From the NCBI RefSeq assembly GCF_901709675.1, contig NC_051095.1, positions 2,336,295 through 2,400,294 of the forward strand: 64,000 bases of DNA, given 5' to 3'. Source of the DNA: Syngnathus acus (taxonomy: Eukaryota > Chordata > Actinopteri > Syngnathiformes > Syngnathidae). The position numbers and the translations under genes were made by a program. Numbering within the stretch: position 1 is the stretch's first letter; the number at the start of each line of letters is the position of its first letter. The notes under the pieces were generated by a model. That model did no database searches and was not told the DNA's origin. It saw only the letters and a program-made list of their open reading frames with translations. Below, piece after piece: positions 10,057 to 23,103 of the stretch.

Positions 10057-12414
10057 CTGGCAACAGGCATGGCAGCAGAACAGATGAAGAAGCAGGAGGG
10101 GGGATATGGAATAGACAGGAGAGGATTTAGAGTCATGAAGACATATATGTGGGGACGAACAGTTGAGTGGCTGGTTTGTGCCGGTCCATGCTTGTTTTGA
10201 AAAAAGGAAAAAAAAAAGGGTGTTTCCCTTTAGAGTGCAGCGTCTCTGTATTACGCTTGCTCAACGAGCTTGTTTATTTTATATTTATAGTTTCATTCAC
10301 GCACGGTTGCATAGTGCGACTTGCAATTTTTAATGCTGACATAGCAAAAAAAAATAAAATCAGGTTGCTTCCTCCAACACTGCTTACATGATTCAGTTTG
10401 CCCGACAACTTGTTTGTCATGTACGATGACTGTTGTGTTATCTTTGTTTTGTTTTCTGCACTCTACAGGTCCTTCCCACCCAGCTGAAGGTCACATTTCT
10501 CGCTTGTTGTTGCTGCTGTACTTCCATTCGAAACAGAGCAACTCATTTTTATGTCTGCTGTTGCTCCCCCGGCGACTTGCATATCGGGAGCGTGCGCGTA
10601 GGGGCTGGGGGTGTTTTTTTTTTTTTTTTTTTCCGACCTCCTACATGGCTTTCTGAAGCCTGCGGTGAAAATTTGAGCTGTTTTGTTTGTGGTTGAGTCG
10701 CTGATTGATAAACTGCCAGACACCTATGAAGGCCTCCTTATGAGAAATACATTCAAGCAAAAAAAAAAAAAACAGTCAGCGAAAAGGTGCAAAAACATTG
10801 CCGCTTGTCATTATGTCAACGAGGGTAAGGAGTTACAACACATTGTTTTTCAAAACAATAAATACAAGCACGTTTCAGTAAAAGCCCTAAAATAATGGTT
10901 GAAACTCCACACCTGCAGGGGGAGCCAGTGGGCAAACTACATTTGTAATCAATGCATGAAAGAACAAGGTTTGGCTTAGCCCGTAAACAAATATATAATT
11001 AAAATGAAATAATTAAAATTAAACAATTAAAATAAATAATTAAATGAAATAATACGACGAAATAATTAAATAAATAATTAAATGAAATTATTAAATTGAA
11101 TAATTAAAATAAACAACTGAATAAATAAATAAATAAATAAATAAAGGAATACATAATAAATACAATTTGATGTTTTATGGGTTATTTATTTGACCCAACT
11201 TTTTATTTTTTAATCAATAACCTTTCAAATTGGAATAAGTAAAAAACAAACTTACCTTTGCTGGGTGCACATCTGTAAAGAAACTTGTAGTCATACAAAC
11301 GTCATCAGCAATCATTAAACAAAGACTCAGAATCAAAGAGCGAGAGAGAGTGGAGATTCATTCAATAGATGTCTGGCAGATAATAATTTTGTGGTGTATG
11401 TGTGTGTCAGCTCCACATGTGTGTTAGTAAAGGTCCAAAGGGGAGGGGACGGGTTAGGGTTTGTTTGCAATCGGTTAGTATTGTGGTCAGTAAGGGCAAG
11501 TCAGACACAAAAATGGCTGTTAGTACACTTGCAACAACGTACGTTAGATTTTTTTTTTTGGGTTGGGGGGGTTGGTTACAACTGTTATGAATTAGTCGAT
11601 AAAATGGGTAACGGATTCTTCGCTCAAACCAAAAATGTTTGGACTGGAGGTGTTTGATTTTCATCATAAACGTGTCGTAAAAGAATCCATTGAAAAGGAG
11701 ATGCACAAGCCGTGCACTTAACATGGAAATATGCAGAAAGATGTCACCGGAGAGCACACGGGTGGCAGGAAGCATTCTTGAGGATGTGCACCACACGGAG
11801 ACGCATGCAACCACCAATACAGGATGGGAACAATGTCATGGATGAACTCAACTCAATTTTTTTTAAATTTTTTTTAAAGAAGGGGGGGAGAAGGGACAGG
11901 AGCGAAAGAACATCACCGTCTATTTCACCACGCCAAATTGTCTTTTACTAATGAAAGAACATGGCAATTGCACTTATGCAACACATTGCAAAGTGGGGAG
12001 GGGTCAGTCCTACCTCCCCCAGCTCATAGCCCCCCCTCCTTTTATTTCCATGTGTGAGGTCATTGTTGCTTTTAGTTGGTTAATTTCAAACGGAACCAAA
12101 CAAAAAGATAAAAAAAAAAAACAGCACAGAGGGGGGGAAGGTTGCGGCTAACGTGTCGTGTGGCCGTATTGATTATATTAGAAGAATTGATATATGCATG
12201 TATATATGTTAGCCAGGATATATACATTAACATATATGCTCAATGTAATCTGGTGTTTTGAGAAAAGGGCGGAGTCATGCAGAAGTGCACGTTAGTGTTA
12301 GTATTAATGATGACTCGCTCGCTTGTTCGTTCGTTCGTTCGTTCGCACACAGTCCAGATCTTGCAGCGCAAGACACCAAAAATGCACTGATGGCAGCCCC
12401 AGTGAAAGACTGAG

Positions 12415-12545
<131 letters not shown>

Positions 12546-12547
12546 GT

Positions 12548-12787
12548 CGTCTGCTTTAGAGTGCCTCGTTGTTGGAAGTGTCCTCACATCACACAGAGAA
12601 AGGTGAAAGAGCAAGGTAAGTAAGTAAATAAGTCATTAAAAAAGTAAGTAAGTAAGTAAGTAAATAAATAGATAAATGAATAAATAAATGAATAATCCGT
12701 CACGTCTGCTTTAGAGGGCCTCGTTGTTGGAAGTGTCCTCACATCACACGGAGAAAGGTGAAAGAGCAAGGTAAGTAAGTAAATAAA
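12548..12787. repeat. duplication spaced 155 bp
   Basis: An 85-bp segment (CGTCTGCTTTAGAG through GGTGAAAGAGCAAGGTAAGT) occurs at 12548-12632 and 12703-12787 with two substitutions, separated by (TAAG)/(TAAA)-rich sequence. Confidence 0.85.
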
Positions 12788-13515
12788 TGAATAAAAAAAT
12801 AAATAAAAATAAAAACATTAAGTAAGTAAGTAAGTAAATATATAAAATGCATTACTGGCATACAGCCATGAGTAGTGGTAAATAATTTTCAGACCAATTG
12901 AATATTTCTGGCGGCAAATGGATGGCTTGCCGTGACACAGCGTTTGGAAATCACTGCAATCGTTGAAAAATTTTTTTTTCCGAATGAATATATCAACGTG
13001 AGTGAATATTTGTGCTATGCTGACATTCACTGGAGGCGCCATCACAGGATGTTTGTTTAGCCGCTTTACAAGTCTGCTGCGTGCGCTCACGTCTCGGGGG
13101 TTGCTCTTGGAGAAACAAATCGGGAGGGGGTGGGGGGGAAACTCAAAGGAAAAAAAGAACCCCAAAACAAAACACTTTTCTAAAGCTCAATTGCAATATA
13201 TTGGTCTATAATTCTTTATTTCTTCATAGGGATAGTTGGGAATGTAAAGAACCAAAGAGGAGGAGGGAGATTTAAAAAACAAAACAAACAAAAAAAAAAA
13301 ATTATATATTTTTTGTAGACCTCTTTTGATGCGTCTTTTCAAAGGTAGGGCAGTACTGGATGGCAATAAACAAAAACATGTTTCAAAATATAAAGGAGGC
13401 AGAGTTTGGCAGCTACCTGATGGCGGATTGAACGTTGAAAAGCAAACAGAAGAGAAACAGGAAAAAAAAAACGGAAGGAAAAACCAAACTAGAAGACAAT
13501 TAGAATGATAACTAC

Positions 13516-13560
13516 CATATAATGCAGTTTGTTTACCATAGCGTGTCCGATGCCTGCGTG
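13516..13560 (-). CDS. nrxn2: SS2 cassette exon of nrxn2 with two tandem donors (24 or 45 nt)
   Basis: The acceptor is TTTTCTCCCGTAG after a C- and T-rich tract. The exon starts at 13560 in phase 0 and reads HAGIGHAM to 13537, where ATG|GTAAAC is a donor. Reading on, the same frame gives VNKLHYM to 13516, followed by a second donor ATG|GTAGTT. The two forms add 8 or 15 residues between NLRQ and VTISVDG, reproducing the two known SS2 inserts (HAGIGHAM and HAGIGHAMVNKLHYL in mammalian nrxn2). Thus the longer SS2 form arises from a second donor in this exon rather than a separate exon. Both lengths keep the frame. SS2 lies in a loop at the LNS2 ligand and calcium rim. Confidence 0.92.
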
Positions 13561-14044
13561 CTACGGGAGAAAACAGGGAAGGGGGGGGAAAGGGGTGAAA
13601 AAAATAACCAACCGTAAACTCAGGAGAACACACTTTAAGCCCCGCCCCCCCCAAAAAAGTGGAAGAAAAGCCATCTTCTCTCAAAAAAACTACACTACAG
13701 TACTGTAAAAAAAACAAAACATAAAAGAGTGTATCGAGTTGGCTAACGTGGTAATTAATATCCAAATCAAGAAATAAAGAAAGCAGTTGAACCACTAGGC
13801 TACAACTAGCGTAAATCTAGAAAAACAAAAGAAAAAAGGGAAACAAGGAGCACACATTTGTTAGTAGTCACGTTGCAGGTTAAGTAGAATGGTTGACATT
13901 CCGTGGATGGCGCAGTGTTAGTTTGTGGAAATCATAACTGGGGAGAGGCCAAACCAAAGCACCAATGAACAGAATCAAACTGGAACAAATTTAGATTTTG
14001 TTGTTAGTAAAAGAAAGACACAAGAGTTAGCAAAATTGTGCTGT

Positions 14045-14045
14045 A

Positions 14046-14092
<47 letters not shown>
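14045..14092. repeat. (TG)n microsatellite
   Basis: Nearly pure TG dinucleotide run. Confidence 0.95.
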
Positions 14093-14093
<1 letters not shown>

Positions 14094-14332
14094 GGGACAA
14101 CGCACCGCTATATCATGACTTTTTTTTTTTAAATAGTAATTTCTAAGTGGATCCTTGATGTGAGGGACAATCATTTAATAATCAATCCAATCGGTAATAT
14201 GACGATCAACGATTAAAATAAAGGTGTTATTTGCAGACCTCCTAAAAAAGAAAAAAGCCACTGTAGGAGAGTTAGCACGTTGACAGCATTGCCAGGTACC
14301 CTATAGGGAAAAATCATCAAAACACACATTGG

Positions 14333-14800
14333 CTATAAAAAGTCAACACACCCCTGAATGTTTTCCACCATTAAAGTGAACTCAATTAGACAAATTTTCC
14401 TGAATGTGTTTGGGAAATTGGAATTCTTGTGGTTTGGTGAAGGTCAAACCGTATAATGGCGCAAACGACACTGCTTGTTACCGAATGAACAGCATACAAA
14501 CGGTAAAGAATAGCGATGGGAAGTTCTGAATAGAAAAAAAAATTCAAAAGTTCAGAAAAAGTCTACTAGAACATCTGAGCTTTATTTTGGGTGCTGACTC
14601 CTATTTAACATGAGTTAAATTGTGATAGGTTATTTCTGAGCAGCTGCAATTTTAAGAGGGTGTGCACACTTATGCAACTACATTATCTCAGTTGTTTATC
14701 ATTTTTAATTGAGTTGCACTGCTTATAGGCCACATTAACACTGGATTTTTTTTTCTTTCAACACGCGTTTGAAGAAGGGTGTGTAGACTTTTGAAATCCA
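14333..14800. mobile_element. non-autonomous Tc1-like element
   Basis: The left end TATAAAAAGTCAACACACCC and right end GGGTGTGTAGACTTTTGAAA are imperfect inverted repeats. The interior carries GTGTGCACACTTATGCAAC, a motif I recall from widespread fish DNA transposons. There is no coding capacity. Exact superfamily not verified. Confidence 0.55.
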
Positions 14801-16879
14801 AATGCAATTTGCCATTTTATCATTATCATCACTATTAGTCCTTACTGAGTCACATTCTCAGCGATTATCGTCTGGTAGTGATTTCCTTCATCAACGACGA
14901 GATGTGTTTTTACGCTGCAAAGAATTCGTTATCCGATCACACGTGTGCAAAATGCGAGCGGAAACGTCACGCAAAGGCGTCGATGGCGAGAAGGCGGGAA
15001 AGACGACGAGCCCTACAGTGAGTTCAGCCGCCTGTCTGCTCAGACGCTGGCTAAAAAGCGACTGGCCCAGTTCTGTCACTTGGATGTTGAATCTCCGGCT
15101 TGTAAAGTCACATCGGGGGATTACAAGTCGCCTCTGTTGTGTTTCGCTTAGATGAGGAACAAACTGTTGGCTCCCGTTTCCTTCTTTTGCTTTCGTCTCA
15201 CATTGCGCCACTAAAACCGTCTCTTGTTCTCTCCGCTTCTCATCAGAAAAGCAAACCACGCGTCCTCAAGCCAAAATTGCCTTTCCCATTTTCCTGTTTG
15301 GGGCTTTTGGTGTGGAAGAACAACCCCCGGCATCACAATCATCACTTCACTTGCGCTTCACCCGCTCGCCACTAGGCGGCGCTCTGACCCTGTGGTCGTC
15401 TGGCAGACCTTCATTTGTTGCCCCTCCCTGCTGAGAGAGTCACCTAATTGCGCATTTTGCTGACAGCTACATCATGCTTATGCAAAATAATTATTACAAA
15501 AACAGAGCAAAAGGCGGCTGATGACATTTCGGCCGAGAATTAAGCGCTATGCGGACATTTTTTTCATCATTGGATGACACGTGCGACATACAGAAATATG
15601 TAAAGCAGATTAAAACACGCACGTCGAGACGAGTTAGGGTCAAAGGGCACCTGGGCCATCTGCTAGAAATTATTTGCACACGTTGGCCGATCCAGTTTGT
15701 TAGTTCCGGCTCGCCCCCTCCCTCGCGGTTTTAAATGAAATTTATGTTCCAGGAAGATCGTCTTTTTAAATATTCCCAAGGCTTGTTTTTAACAAGACAT
15801 TTTAAAAATACAAACACATTCAGCTCACAATGTAGGCGTAAAAAGCAGGATTAAAGAGTTTTCAACAATCGTCCTGTTTTCATTCTTCTTTCAAATTTAT
15901 TGACAAAATACTGTGCCGCAATCTAGTAGTGGATTGTGGAATTTCAAGATCGTTCCGGCTTGCGAAAGTCATCGGACTCGTCTCGCTACGCTGATCCAAC
16001 ATCGGCGCTGCACGTTTCGCCCGTAATCGGTCTCGAGTCGAGCGCGGATACTTCATCGAGTTTGCCGCAACTTCACTGTGTTTGTTTTTTTTAATACGCG
16101 CGTGCGAGTGGGCCTGTTTTGGCATTCGGAGCCGCCCGCGCCGGCCATTATTAGCTTTGACAAGCCATTCGTTCCAATTACAATTAGCCTCCAAAATGTG
16201 AGCTAGTAAGCACGGCGAGCGTAAGTGAAATTGATCGCGTCTCACGGCCGCGCTCGGCCAAGTGATGAGCTCAGCAGCTATTGGGTGTGTAAGCTACTTG
16301 CTACACACACGCCTGAAGGCCACAAAAGCTGGTGAATGCTCTCAAGCAATCTCTGTCATTTGGTAGAAGTTTGAAAAAGGCGTCTAAAGTGCTACGCTGG
16401 CTGACAGCTCTCCTCGCTCAAATGAATTAGAATTGCTTACGTGATTGGAATACAGGAAAAAAATGGAATTTTGTATAAAAACAGAAGAATATAGAGCTGC
16501 ATTTAAAAATGTACTTGGAGCGAATCGTACTCTAAAATGTTAATATTGTATACAAATGGAGCGGCGACTGTGGCGCTCTGCAAGACAAAGCAAAAAATAT
16601 TGACCCAAACAGTCTGGAAATTCTTGGTACTCCAATCATGCTCTAAGAAGACATTTCAATCAGCGCCCTGAAGTGATCAAGAGCCTCGAATATAAGAACT
16701 GTTGTTAGTTTGGCAAAGAGAACAATATAGTCAACCTTGCACAATAATGTAACTCATAGTGACAGATCAGACAAGCAGAGATAATCGTCGGCGGCAGACA
16801 GACGGACGTTCCATTCCAAGCGCAGTCGGAAGCCAGCGATCCGAAAGCGACAGAATTTCCGGAGGGATCGTGTGTTTAC

Positions 16880-17181
16880 CTGGCGCAGGTTGCGGGTGAC
16901 GCGTACGTCGTGCCAGCCGTTGTCGTTGAACTTGCCGTTGACGGGCTCCACCAGGGCCTCGAAGGCCCCGGAGCCCAGGTTGATGACCAGCCAGACGGCG
17001 CCGCTCTTCAGCGACAGGTTGACGTAGTCGGCCGACTTGCCCGTGTGGAGCATGAGGCCGTTGCGCTGCAGCGTGCGGAAGGACAGCGTGATCTCGTCCG
17101 TGCTGCTCTGGATCGGCGTAAGCGACAGGTCGTAGCAGAAGAACTCGTTGCCCTTGAAGGTTGCTACCGACTCTTCCTTTC
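16880..17181 (-). CDS. nrxn2: nrxn2 exon: N-terminal two thirds of LNS2
   Basis: This 302-nt exon has acceptor CCCCCCAG|GAAAGG and donor CGCCAG|GTAAAC. It starts with two bases of a split Gly codon and ends in phase 0. It encodes 100 residues from [10 protein letters not shown] to VTRNLRQ. Recognisable LNS2 landmarks are FFCYDLS near residue 13, the [13 protein letters not shown] strand, [21 protein letters not shown], the [21 protein letters not shown] strands and [17 protein letters not shown]2 is one of the calcium-binding neurexin LNS domains and is the reported neurexophilin and dystroglycan site. The next coding element in the transcript is the optional SS2 exon. Confidence 0.97.
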
Positions 17182-20100
17182 CTGGGGGGAGGACAAGAAG
17201 GCATTCAAAACACCTCCAAGAAGAATAAAACCCAAAAATCTGAAGAAAATCGAAGTCATCGTCCAACATTAGCCTTCATAACGGCTTACAGATGATTCGC
17301 TGTTCTCTGGGAGTCTCCATAACCGACTTGCGCAATCCTCGTTTAGTTTCTCAGCGCGTGCGTTTGTACACATCTCCGATCAAATATCTCCAGATGAAAC
17401 CAATTGGCTGCGCTGATTGACTGCCATGATGCAGCTCGTATTAAAAATGTCTTCCGAATGATAAATCAGCGTGTTTCAAACACTTTGAGATGAATTGATT
17501 TGCATTACGGCAAGAAACAAAATGGGGTGAATAGACCATGAGCTTCCAAAAACACAACTTCCTTGAGGAACGTCTGAGAACTCAACCCAGACAGTTTGAG
17601 ACGGCGGACTCCCAAATCCGGTTCGTCCCGAACGCCCGTATGGGATTAAGAGCCATTCCGACAAACAACACCTCTTGAAGGTGTTGCCGCAAGCAGCTAT
17701 GCCGGATGTCGTAGCTGCTCGCATTCACAACCTGTGATGAGACAACGTCATCGTTGCCTGGAGGGCAAGCCCGAGACGCAAACATTTTAGCTTTTACCAC
17801 GGCTGAGATGGAGAAGCAGCTTCTTTAAAGTCCCGTTGTTTCTCGAAATTGACATTTTGAGCTACGCCAGTCAAGTGTGAATTGACGGAGAAAAGAGCCA
17901 CGAGAGGAGGAACAGAAAGAGATGGATGGAACGGTGGATGGGAAGGAGGGAGGATGCGGGGCGGGGCGGGGCGGGGGGTGCCTGAAACAAATAAAAAGCA
18001 AAACCCCCTTGAGGGAAGCCTTGCGGCGATGTTGGCAGTTCAAAAGCAGCCATTTACAATCATAGACGAGCTAAGTATGTTAGCGGTTAGCAGCGTGCCA
18101 TTTGCCTTCGTGCGCTGATTGCACATTTTCTCTCATTTGCGCCTCTTTATTAAACTAGATAAGACGAAATGGAGACGGCAACCGTCGTCATTCCGGTTAC
18201 GTCTCCATCGGCTATTGTTTGCTAACAGCGGCGAGGAGATGTCACTTCAGCTTTAGCTAAATTTAATTAGCGTCAACAATTACCACCACCCTCTTAGGTG
18301 TCTTTATATACATTGCGCGCTGACGTGGAGACTTAACGTGATAGCTTGATGGAAGTCAGGACCCGCACGAGAGACGGAGGCTAAAGTGCCACCGAGGTCT
18401 CAATTAAGCTCACAGTAAGCCTCGGCGACATGGAGGAAACTGCCCATTTGAAATGGAGCTACGCATAATAGCCTCTTTATTATTCATTTACTGTGCGCTG
18501 TCTGATTGCGGCGCCTTTGGGACATGGCAAGTCCGTTTAAGGAGGTGGCGAGGAGATGATTGCCTGCACACAATGGCTTCATGGAACCTACGTTGGAGAT
18601 ACTACCATGACAACCAGAAAAAGGAAATTCAGCTCCTGAGATTCAAAACCTAGCTACAAGCGCTTCTACTCAATTAGCTTATTTGTCGGTAAAGCGAGTA
18701 TAAATGTAAACATTTCGTGATACACTGGGTCTTGATCCTATCTTGGAAATTTCCACTCTAAATGTGTCTTTGTGTAACATCTTTTTACACGACAACACGC
18801 ACTGGAGATTAAGGCCAAGAAAGCAGCACCTGTCGCAGATGAGGATCCCGCCCGCCTCGCTAAGTTTCTCAAGGGCCACTTCACTTTCAAAGAGCCAAGA
18901 TAGAGCGGAGGACAAAATGGCCGCCCACGTAGCGAACCTTTGCTCAGTGACCCGTGCAAATACGCAGAAGCCGGTGGAAGCTGGCGGAAGCCGGCTCGTC
19001 TGTTGTGATCCGCAGGTATTTACAATGTGGTGTCAAGGTCTTCACCAGTTACACCGGTGAATGTGCAACACGTCTTAGCTTGATTAGAACCACGTGCGAG
19101 ACCCGCTTTTGCGAAGATGTCCGTCAATGTTTATTTAGAAAAAGCATCAAAAGCCTTTTTGTGTTATCACAACGCCCAGCCGCACATATTTCACATGACG
19201 GGAATTGTGAGTTTTGTGGTAGTGGTGTGCGATACTGATTATTTTGGTATCGCCGATACCAACGCCGATACTTTACAATAATTAAGGAAGATGCATCAAA
19301 TTGCCAATTACCATTTTTGTGACATTTGCCTTTTTATTATTAAACTGTTAAAAGCTAGGACAACAATAATTATTGGTTCATGTAAAATTCGACCTTCGCT
19401 TCACACCTTATCAATGTCTGCATTTTGTTAATTTTGTTAACTTCATTTTTTTTCCCTCTCTCTACTTGCGCATGATCCCCCGATTTGCGAGCATCCTTTC
19501 TTAACAGTAAATATAAATCACTGAAGGTCAAAACATACCAAAAACTGCGAATCCTTTCAAATCCAAATTCACCTACGATTAAGGCCATCCAAAGCTTTTG
19601 TTGGCTCCGAATAAAGTCTTCATGTGATTGATGAATCTTTTTTGACGAGGTACAGTAGATGCAGAGGCGGAGGCTGCCGATCAGGCACCCGACTTAATTG
19701 CTAAAACTGAAGTCAACCGCGGTGGTGGATGTCATGCGTTTCAAGAGCTCTTGAGTACTCTTGATTGGATTCCGTTTTTTATGTTTTTTATTTTCCCTCC
19801 TCCACCTTTCAATGTTGCTGCAGGTCACATTATGATTTCATCTGTTGATTGACAGCATTTGAAGGTCTTTGCGAGTAGCGAGATCGGCACACATGCTGTA
19901 TTGGCGGATTGGCTATTTCCAATGTCGACGATAAAAAAAAAAAAAAAAAAAAATCTATTTGACTAATTTTATCTTTCGTTTTTTTTCACAAGTTTTGGCA
20001 GATAAGTGTGATGACGTAAATGACATGAGGCGTAGGTAACATATGGAAGAATAGTGTTATGTAAAGAAAGGTGTCTTGTCAAATATGCTCAGCGGTGTTT

Positions 20101-20507
20101 ATAAAAAAAAAAAAAGAAAAATAAGCGCAACCATTTGACAAACCTTTTCAACAACAGACATTTCATTTCAGTTCCACACACAGCCTAATGCGAATGTACT
20201 AGGAATCTTAATGAAGACCGATTTAAAATAAATTAATAAATACAACAATACAAAAAAAAAAAAAAAGCAGCACAGTGACAGATCTGAGGATGCAGAGGAG
20301 AAAATTAAAGAAAAATAACAATGAGTAGTAGCGTGGAGCCCTTTGTTTAATACTCATTGTAGAGGTTACCATTCTTTTTGGTTTGTTTGCCTGCCTGTGA
20401 AAATCATGCTAAAAATATTACACAAGCACATCTGTGCTATGGCTTGAACAATATTTTACGGATGCAAAAGGAGCCAGGAAATAAATAAATTAAATAATTT
20501 AAAACAA

Positions 20508-20519
20508 ACAAACAAACAA

Positions 20520-20563
<44 letters not shown>

Positions 20564-20574
20564 TTGTTTGTTTG
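20508..20574. repeat. long perfect palindrome with (TA)n centre
   Basis: ACAAACAAACAAATAAA on the left and TTTATTTGTTTGTTTGT on the right flank a (TA)n core, giving a 67-bp palindrome able to form a cruciform. Confidence 0.85.
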
Positions 20575-21970
20575 TATATATATATATATATACTATATAT
20601 AGCATAACTGTTTTAAAATGTAACATTTCAACAATTTGATAACATTTCGATTTCATTTTGTAAGCGTACGTAACTCATAAAATCTTGCCTGCTGTTCCAC
20701 ATGGGTTTGGGGCCCCACACTGTTTTGGGTTCTGGTACGTTGAGGTTCATTGCAACACCCCGACACAAACATACACACGCGCACAATGCGGCGATAACCG
20801 GCTGGCGTGATCGGACAAATGAGCTGTTAGTTGCTTACTCTCGGGGGTTATTGACAAGAGAAGCAGCAGTTGTGCCGGTGCACTGTTTGTCTAATAACCA
20901 AGGCTACGTTTCAATTTCACATCTCACTGAACAGCCTGCTTAGGCTCGTGAGATTGATATGACATCAGGCTCTGCGAGAGACTCTGTGTGTGTGTGTGTG
21001 TTGTGTGGTTGAGGAGGGACTCACACAGTCTCACAATCAAACGGGCTGAAATTGACAATACTCTGGCACTCCGCTATTGAATTCCAAGTCCTCACTTTCA
21101 GCTGCAAGCTAAAGTTTGAATGTAAACAAACAGCTCGTCCAATAAGACGATAAGATATTACTTTATTTTGTCCCACAAGGGGGAAACAGCTAAAAACTGT
21201 TATAATGCAATTTAGCTAATAGAATCTAAAGGAGTGAAACTACTAATGAAGGAGAATGTTAACATGACTGTTGTAAAAGAGTTGCCGATTCAACAAACGA
21301 TTCAACAAACGATTCTGCCAAATCACGTCACGACTGAAATGCCGATTTTTTTTTTTTCTTTTCTCCAAACGGGCCAGCTTGATGCAGAACTAGCAGTCAA
21401 TTACAAAATCATTACTCACTCCAGAATGAATGGCACATTCCGCGTTTGAATTTTATATAAGCGGCTGCAACGACAACAATAATCGAAAGATCCCATTTTA
21501 GGTCATTGGCACTGACGGTAGTATGTCATGATGGGGAAGAAATCGTTGCTTGCATCTGGAGATGACACATGGCAGCTCGTGGGATGGCGGAGGAGGAGGA
21601 GGAGACAATGTCACAGTGTCAGCCATTGCCTGCAACAAGGCTGGGCTGAAGAAGAGAGCAAAGTATGCTAACCTTCCATCACTGCTCGCTTCCTCTCATC
21701 CCAACGCCGAGCCTCACAATTCCCTCAAGAGGCATTTCCATCATTTTTCGACATCCCTCAACATGAATATTTGACAAGGGAGAGTCTCCACCTCACTACA
21801 CACACATTTGATCCCAAGCATCCCCCGACAAGCACAATTAAAGAGTAACAGAAATGAACATTGACTGGATTTGCTTTGAACCCCTTCCGTGTTGTGATCT
21901 GATTCAATTAGAGCTCCCTCTCGTGACTCAGTCGAAAAAAAAATCGGAAAATATTATCGCCACACACAAA

Positions 21971-22260
21971 TAAATCGATTATATATAGATTGTATATATA
22001 AATGATATGTATTTATATAAACACATTTATATATTTTATATCTTTTTTATATATTTATATATATTTTTTATATATTTTATATATTTTCTTTTTACTGAGA
22101 ATGTTTTTGATTATATATAGATTGTATATATAGATTATATATATTTATATAAATTAAAAAAAAAATATATATATATAAACACATTTATATTATTTTATAT
22201 ATTTTTTATATATTTATATATATTTTTATATATTTTATATTTTCTTTTCTGAGAAATTTT
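21971..22260. repeat. AT-rich duplicated block
   Basis: GATTATATATAGATTGTATA occurs near 21978 and again near 22110, each followed by TATATATTTT-rich sequence and a TTTTCTTT..CTGAGAA motif, so a block of about 135 bp is duplicated. Confidence 0.7.
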
Positions 22261-23103
22261 TTTGATTGAAAATATTTTGTTGCATCGAATTGAACCGACA
22301 CTTTTCATTCTATTTGGTTTTTTTACGATTAATTCCAAAATGTTACTTAAATATCTGTGGCAAGCTTCACAGACAAACGATTGTGATTAATTACAGAAAA
22401 TTGTGCAGTTAACTGATCAAAAGTGATAATTGTTCTCTGGAGCACACGATGATTCATCAATGTGTCAAACGGCCGCGATGTAGCACCAACTACTGGCAAG
22501 GAAGTTTTATTTGAGATTCTTTTATTTTTTTATTCGTATAAAGCAGCTGTCTCACCGGGTCCCGCCACATTGAATCGAGGCCAGCATCGGTTCACTACCG
22601 ATCCCTGGATGTGTTGATCATCATTGATATGTTTTTCCCAATTTTCGTGCTCCTCCACAAAAGGTGCACCTAAAGTCAGCTCCCATTTGAACGCCATTTG
22701 CTATCTTCAGTGTCCGTTTGCAGCATCCTTGCCTCTCCCCCCTTGGCATGTAATCCTCCCCTCCAAGTTTGCCGCCCGCGCCTCTGCACGCCATCGCGGC
22801 GCTACCTTTTCTCGGCGGCCCACTTTCCCCCTCCTGTCACAGCTCATTCTCTCCCTCCCACAGCAGCTGCGTGAAGAACAGGCCGGCCATGCCAAGCGCC
22901 ATTTGATTAGCCTCGTTCTGGCAGCCGCAGTAATTGTCGGGACAAGTCCTCTCTTTCCTCCCCTCGTTCCCGCCCCCCCCCTCCTCCCTTCGTCAATGTA
23001 TCTCTGTCTTTTCTTCATCAACGCCGCCAGATGAGATGCATCCTCATCAGGCTGTTCTGCATTCGGGTTTTTGATTCCTATCCTCCCACATATTCCAGGA
23101 TCA

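Larger units (their letters stand above)
13561..16879 (-). other. nrxn2: intron between first LNS2 exon and SS2
   Basis: It starts (on the acceptor side) with the C- and T-rich tract of SS2. It holds a (TG)n run (14045-14092) and a Tc1-like terminal-inverted-repeat element (14333-14800). No further exon seen. Confidence 0.8.

Noticed and set aside
10389-10430. Minus-strand 42-nt segment with NKL peptide and GTAAGC donor, considered as the second SS2 exon
   Set aside because: Poor pyrimidine tract, and the expected VNKLHY peptide is found directly after HAGIGHAM at 13516-13536.
16910-17272. Plus-strand 120-codon frame
   Set aside because: Antisense shadow of the LNS2 exon.
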